9,073 bases of DNA from Promethearchaeota archaeon (GTDB lineage: Archaea > Asgardarchaeota > Lokiarchaeia > Sigyniarchaeales > SOKP01). Below are positions 6,549-9,073 of this stretch, one piece after another (the first letter of the stretch is position 1; the number at the start of each line of letters is the position of its first letter). The translations under genes and the position numbers were made by a program. The DNA lies in the NCBI GenBank assembly GCA_016840695.1, contig JAEORV010000034.1:1-9073 (forward strand). The letters run 5' to 3'. The notes beneath the pieces are model-generated. The model saw nothing but the letters and a program-made list of their open reading frames with translations, was not told the DNA's origin and did no database searches.

Positions 6549-8027
6549 ATGTCGAACGAACAAGATCCCTCAAAATCGTCAAGATTTCAATCTTTAGAGC
6601 TTATTGGATTAGCATCAGATGAAATTGACACGTATTTTAAAATGACTGGTCGTGGACCTGTAATGGCCGGTGAGATTGCTCTATTGTCAAATGTGACGAT
6701 TGAAAGAGCAAATGATATTGCAAATACATTACTTCAAAAAGGATTAGTAAGGGAAATCCCTGGGAAAACCCCTTATTACTCAGCGTTACCCCCATATGCG
6801 GCCTTATTGAATCAAATTCATCAGTTTAAAGAAACGATAATGAACATTCAACATACTACGCCTCAAAAAGTAGAAACACGATTCAAGTCTATTCAAGATC
6901 AATCTGAAAAACTCCAGAAATTTGAAGAATATCGAGATTTTGTTCAAAAAATGAAAACTGAGCTTCCTTCTCAAATTAAAACGCATTTTGAATCGTTTAA
7001 TAAAGAACTTGAAGAAATAAAACAGTTTCGTGATGTAAAGAAATATATCGTTAACCTGAAAGACATCGTCCCTGCAGATATAATTAAAGAATTTGATGTC
7101 ATGGAGACCAGATTGGAAAAAATTAAAAGCGAAATTTCTGAAACTTTTGAAAAACAATTTAGAGTTCCTGCTATAAAAAACATGGCAGAAAAGATCGTTG
7201 ATCGTGTTGTATCGAGAGAATTTAATGAAATGACCGTGCATTTTAGAGAAAAATTTGTTAACACTACGCAAAACATGCTTGATCAAGTAATAAACCAGTT
7301 AGGAAGCCTCTCCGATTCAGCTATAGATATTGGAACTGATTTAAATTCGGTGTTTTTAGAGATTGAATCAGGATTGAGATCTACTTTAGATGATTTAGAA
7401 CAAAGGATAACTAGCGTTCATGACGATGTAACAAGTGGTATTGCAAATCTAAAAGAAATGTTCCAAAAGGAAATATTTGAAACTATTAGCGATGATATAA
7501 TTGTTAATATAATAAATCAATTGGAATTGTCTGAACAAACCATGAAGGAATTCTGGGAACGTTCGAAAGAGCAGTCTTTACTTACCTATAAAGATGTTTG
7601 GTTCGTTCAGAGTGAGGAAGGGATGATTGCAGAGGTAAATAATGCGGTTTCACGAGCAAAAATGCGACTCCATATTATCGCTCCCAGATTAGAGGACGTA
7701 GACATTATTGCACTTTCGAAATGCAGGCACCACATAAACATAAGAATTTGTACGAACTTTAACGTGGGAAATCCAGAAGACATGGAAAGACTCAATCAAA
7801 TTAAAGCTATTGATAATTGCCAGCTTAGGTGGTATCCTAGAGAAAATCTATGGTCAATAAATAAGGATTTTGAAGAAGTTGTAGTATGTGTAGTGTCTAA
7901 GACCGAAACTGGTCAAGAAATAGCCGGAATGGGTTCAGTTCTTGAAGAACACGTGAAATTGTTTGCCGCTCTTCTCGAGGATGTCTGGATACAATCAAAG
8001 AGATTAGAGATGGTTGGATACAGGTAA
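6549..8027 (+). CDS. TrmB-family winged helix fused to a long coiled coil and a PLD-like C-terminal domain
   Basis: This is a 492-residue protein in three parts. Residues 14-85 are a TrmB-type winged helix: LELIGLASDEIDTYFKMTGRGP, then AGEIALLSNVTIERANDIANTLLQKGLV and the wing REIPGKTPYYSALPP. Residues 90-345 are almost wholly helical and charged, rich in Glu, Lys, Phe and Ile, and read as a long coiled coil. Residues 347-492 (YKDVWFVQSEEGMI, then AKMRLHIIAP, then INIRICTNF, then FEEVVVCVVS) follow the order of the PLD-like effector domain at the C-terminus of TrmB proteins, with no HxKxxxxD catalytic motif visible. TrmB proteins are sugar-responsive archaeal transcription regulators, usually about 260-350 residues; the 250-residue coil is far longer than their normal linker. 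It may be a regulator of its own operon or a structural protein reusing these domains. It is the last gene of the operon, before a T-rich tract. Confidence 0.85.
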   Translation: MSNEQDPSKSSRFQSLELIGLASDEIDTYFKMTGRGPVMAGEIALLSNVTIERANDIANTLLQKGLVREIPGKTPYYSALPPYAALLNQIHQFKETIMNIQHTTPQKVETRFKSIQDQSEKLQKFEEYRDFVQKMKTELPSQIKTHFESFNKELEEIKQFRDVKKYIVNLKDIVPADIIKEFDVMETRLEKIKSEISETFEKQFRVPAIKNMAEKIVDRVVSREFNEMTVHFREKFVNTTQNMLDQVINQLGSLSDSAIDIGTDLNSVFLEIESGLRSTLDDLEQRITSVHDDVTSGIANLKEMFQKEIFETISDDIIVNIINQLELSEQTMKEFWERSKEQSLLTYKDVWFVQSEEGMIAEVNNAVSRAKMRLHIIAPRLEDVDIIALSKCRHHINIRICTNFNVGNPEDMERLNQIKAIDNCQLRWYPRENLWSINKDFEEVVVCVVSKTETGQEIAGMGSVLEEHVKLFAALLEDVWIQSKRLEMVGYR

Positions 8028-8030
8028 TAT

Positions 8031-8051
8031 TATTCTTTTCTTCTTTTTTCT
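8031..8051 (+). terminator. Oligo-T transcription terminator of the three-gene operon
   Basis: The sequence just after the TAA at 8025-8027 is TATTCTTTTCTTCTTTTTTCT, with runs of four and six T and no stem. Archaeal RNA polymerase ends at T-rich tracts of this type. It fills almost the whole 26-nt gap to the stop codon of the converging minus-strand gene. On the minus strand the same tract is A-rich and would not serve that gene. Confidence 0.55.
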
Positions 8052-8053
8052 AA

Positions 8054-9073
8054 TTAAAATAGAGAAGGATTAGTTATTCCAAGATATTTTTCTACAACAT
8101 CTAATATCTCATCCTTAGTTCCAATATAGCCTATTAACTCGTGCTTAGCTTTTGACAATGAAGTGTTAGCTATGGTTTCAAATGAATTCAATTGCAACTC
8201 GATTTCACCAAATTGTAACGATGTTTTATTAGGAGATTCGTCATTGTAAGATTGAATCACTCCAATCTCAGATTCAGGATGATCTCGTGAAACATCGAAG
8301 CATTTATCTTGACTTTTAGGAATATCGTCAGATAACTTAACTAAGAAACCATATGTCTCTGATTCAGGGATCTTTATCACATATCCAATTTTGGCTCGTT
8401 TGGTAAAATCTATATCTTCGGGACGTACTGCGAGTTTATAAATGTCTTCAACATCGATCTTGTACGCTACGTATCTTTCTCCAATTTTGAGACGGTCTTC
8501 GGGGATGATGCGGAAGTAAGAAAGTGGTTTAGGATCAGTCTTTGTAGGAATTAGGACGGTACCGGGATTTTTTACGCCACCACTAATGACTTGAGTCAAA
8601 GTCCATCCATTTGCTTTTACATTAGGAGTGTAAATAACACAATCATCTATATATTCAATACCACAATAATTCACGCCTGTAGAAATTGGCTCTTTAATTA
8701 GCTTAAATTGTCTCGTAATTTCTCCGCTGTATCTTACTTTTAAAGTGTTGTTAACAATTGAAATATTAGTCGATACTGTACAGGACGAAGAAGAACTACC
8801 AATAATATCGTAATTTGCAGGATCCAGCCCTCCTGGACAATACCAATCCTTAAAGTTTTCTGGTTTCTTGTAGAAATAATCCCTTTCGGGGCTTATCCAG
8901 TATCTATCTCCACCTATATTCCAGTTTTTTGCTACCAACTCTTCTTTAATGTTAGGATTAATCCATAACAGGTTATTAATATCTTTTTTAGGAAAGATGC
9001 CTAAGATCCTTCCACCATACTTAGAAACTAGGGCTGAACTATCTCCGTTCAAGTTTAGCTCAACAAGTTGGGT
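8054..9073 (-). CDS. Galactose-mutarotase-like beta-sandwich protein, 5' end cut by the window edge
   Basis: The frame stays open through the right edge and shows 339 residues of the C-terminal part. The TTG at 9050-9052 is not needed as a start, since the upstream codons TQLVELN already fit the fold. YGGRILGI (19-26 of the visible part), then NNLLWIN, then GGDRYWISPERDYFY (54-68), then DWYCPGGLDPANYDII match the pattern of mutarotase-superfamily carbohydrate-binding sandwiches (GGRI...LLW...GGxRxWxxPE...LDPxxY), as in DUF4380/DUF6786-type proteins. Near the C-terminus QSYND and FGEIELQL fit the late strands of that fold. The His-rich active-site motifs of classical aldose 1-epimerase are not visible, so sugar binding is more likely than proven epimerase activity. 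I see no membrane segment in the visible part. A signal peptide or further domain could lie outside the window. It converges on the operon with a 26-nt gap. Confidence 0.7.
   Translation of the reverse strand, partial: TQLVELNLNGDSSALVSKYGGRILGIFPKKDINNLLWINPNIKEELVAKNWNIGGDRYWISPERDYFYKKPENFKDWYCPGGLDPANYDIIGSSSSSCTVSTNISIVNNTLKVRYSGEITRQFKLIKEPISTGVNYCGIEYIDDCVIYTPNVKANGWTLTQVISGGVKNPGTVLIPTKTDPKPLSYFRIIPEDRLKIGERYVAYKIDVEDIYKLAVRPEDIDFTKRAKIGYVIKIPESETYGFLVKLSDDIPKSQDKCFDVSRDHPESEIGVIQSYNDESPNKTSLQFGEIELQLNSFETIANTSLSKAKHELIGYIGTKDEILDVVEKYLGITNPSLF

Noticed and set aside
6804..7286. 160-residue open frame on the minus strand, plus a second minus-strand frame at 6971-7276
   Set aside because: Both are antisense to the coiled-coil part of the TrmB-like gene. 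The Phe-, Arg- and Ser-rich translations are what Glu/Lys-rich coiled-coil codons give on the other strand.
9050..9052. TTG as the start codon of the mutarotase-like gene
   Set aside because: The frame is open through the window edge and the seven residues upstream fit the fold, so the gene most likely starts outside the window.

Overview
The window looks like a piece of an A+T-rich archaeal chromosome. The evidence is a TTTATATA-type box between divergent genes, GGTGA-type ribosome binding sites, a TrmB-family winged-helix protein, a sequon-rich membrane-anchored surface protein and an oligo-T transcription end. The 377-residue protein that begins MPLGY and the TrmB head fused to a long coiled coil remind me of Asgard (Lokiarchaeota-like) genomes. 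That placement is inference from memory and was not tested by any search.

Layout. Positions 36-992 (minus) encode a short GT87/DUF2029-like multi-pass membrane glycosyltransferase. Divergent from it, 1157-1966 (plus) encodes an atypical short-chain dehydrogenase/reductase without the usual YxxxK pair. After a 194-nt A+T-rich gap come three plus-strand genes with gaps of 43 and 13 nt, very probably one operon ending in a T-rich tract at 8031-8051. They are a 1065-residue surface protein made of two tandem copies of one 2-TM glycoprotein (2161-5358), a 377-residue cytosolic protein with a possible longin/roadblock-like N-terminus and helical or winged-helix-like regions (5402-6535), and a 492-residue TrmB-HTH, coiled-coil, PLD-like protein (6549-8027). 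Converging on the operon from the right is a galactose-mutarotase-like beta-sandwich protein (8054 to the right edge, minus), whose 5' end lies outside the window.

How the genes may work together. The three-gene operon is the most interesting part. A heavily glycosylated protein with two outside lobes and basic inside tails is encoded next to two cytosolic proteins, one of which has a DNA-binding-like head and a very long coiled coil. A surface-to-cytoplasm sensing or scaffolding module is a reasonable but untested hypothesis. The first gene of this operon also has a start-site anomaly: a good GGTGA site and ATG at 2133 fall one base out of frame with the long reading frame, at a run of six A. 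The flanking enzymes (glycosyltransferase, SDR, mutarotase-like) have no visible functional tie to the operon, although all three could act on sugars or lipids.
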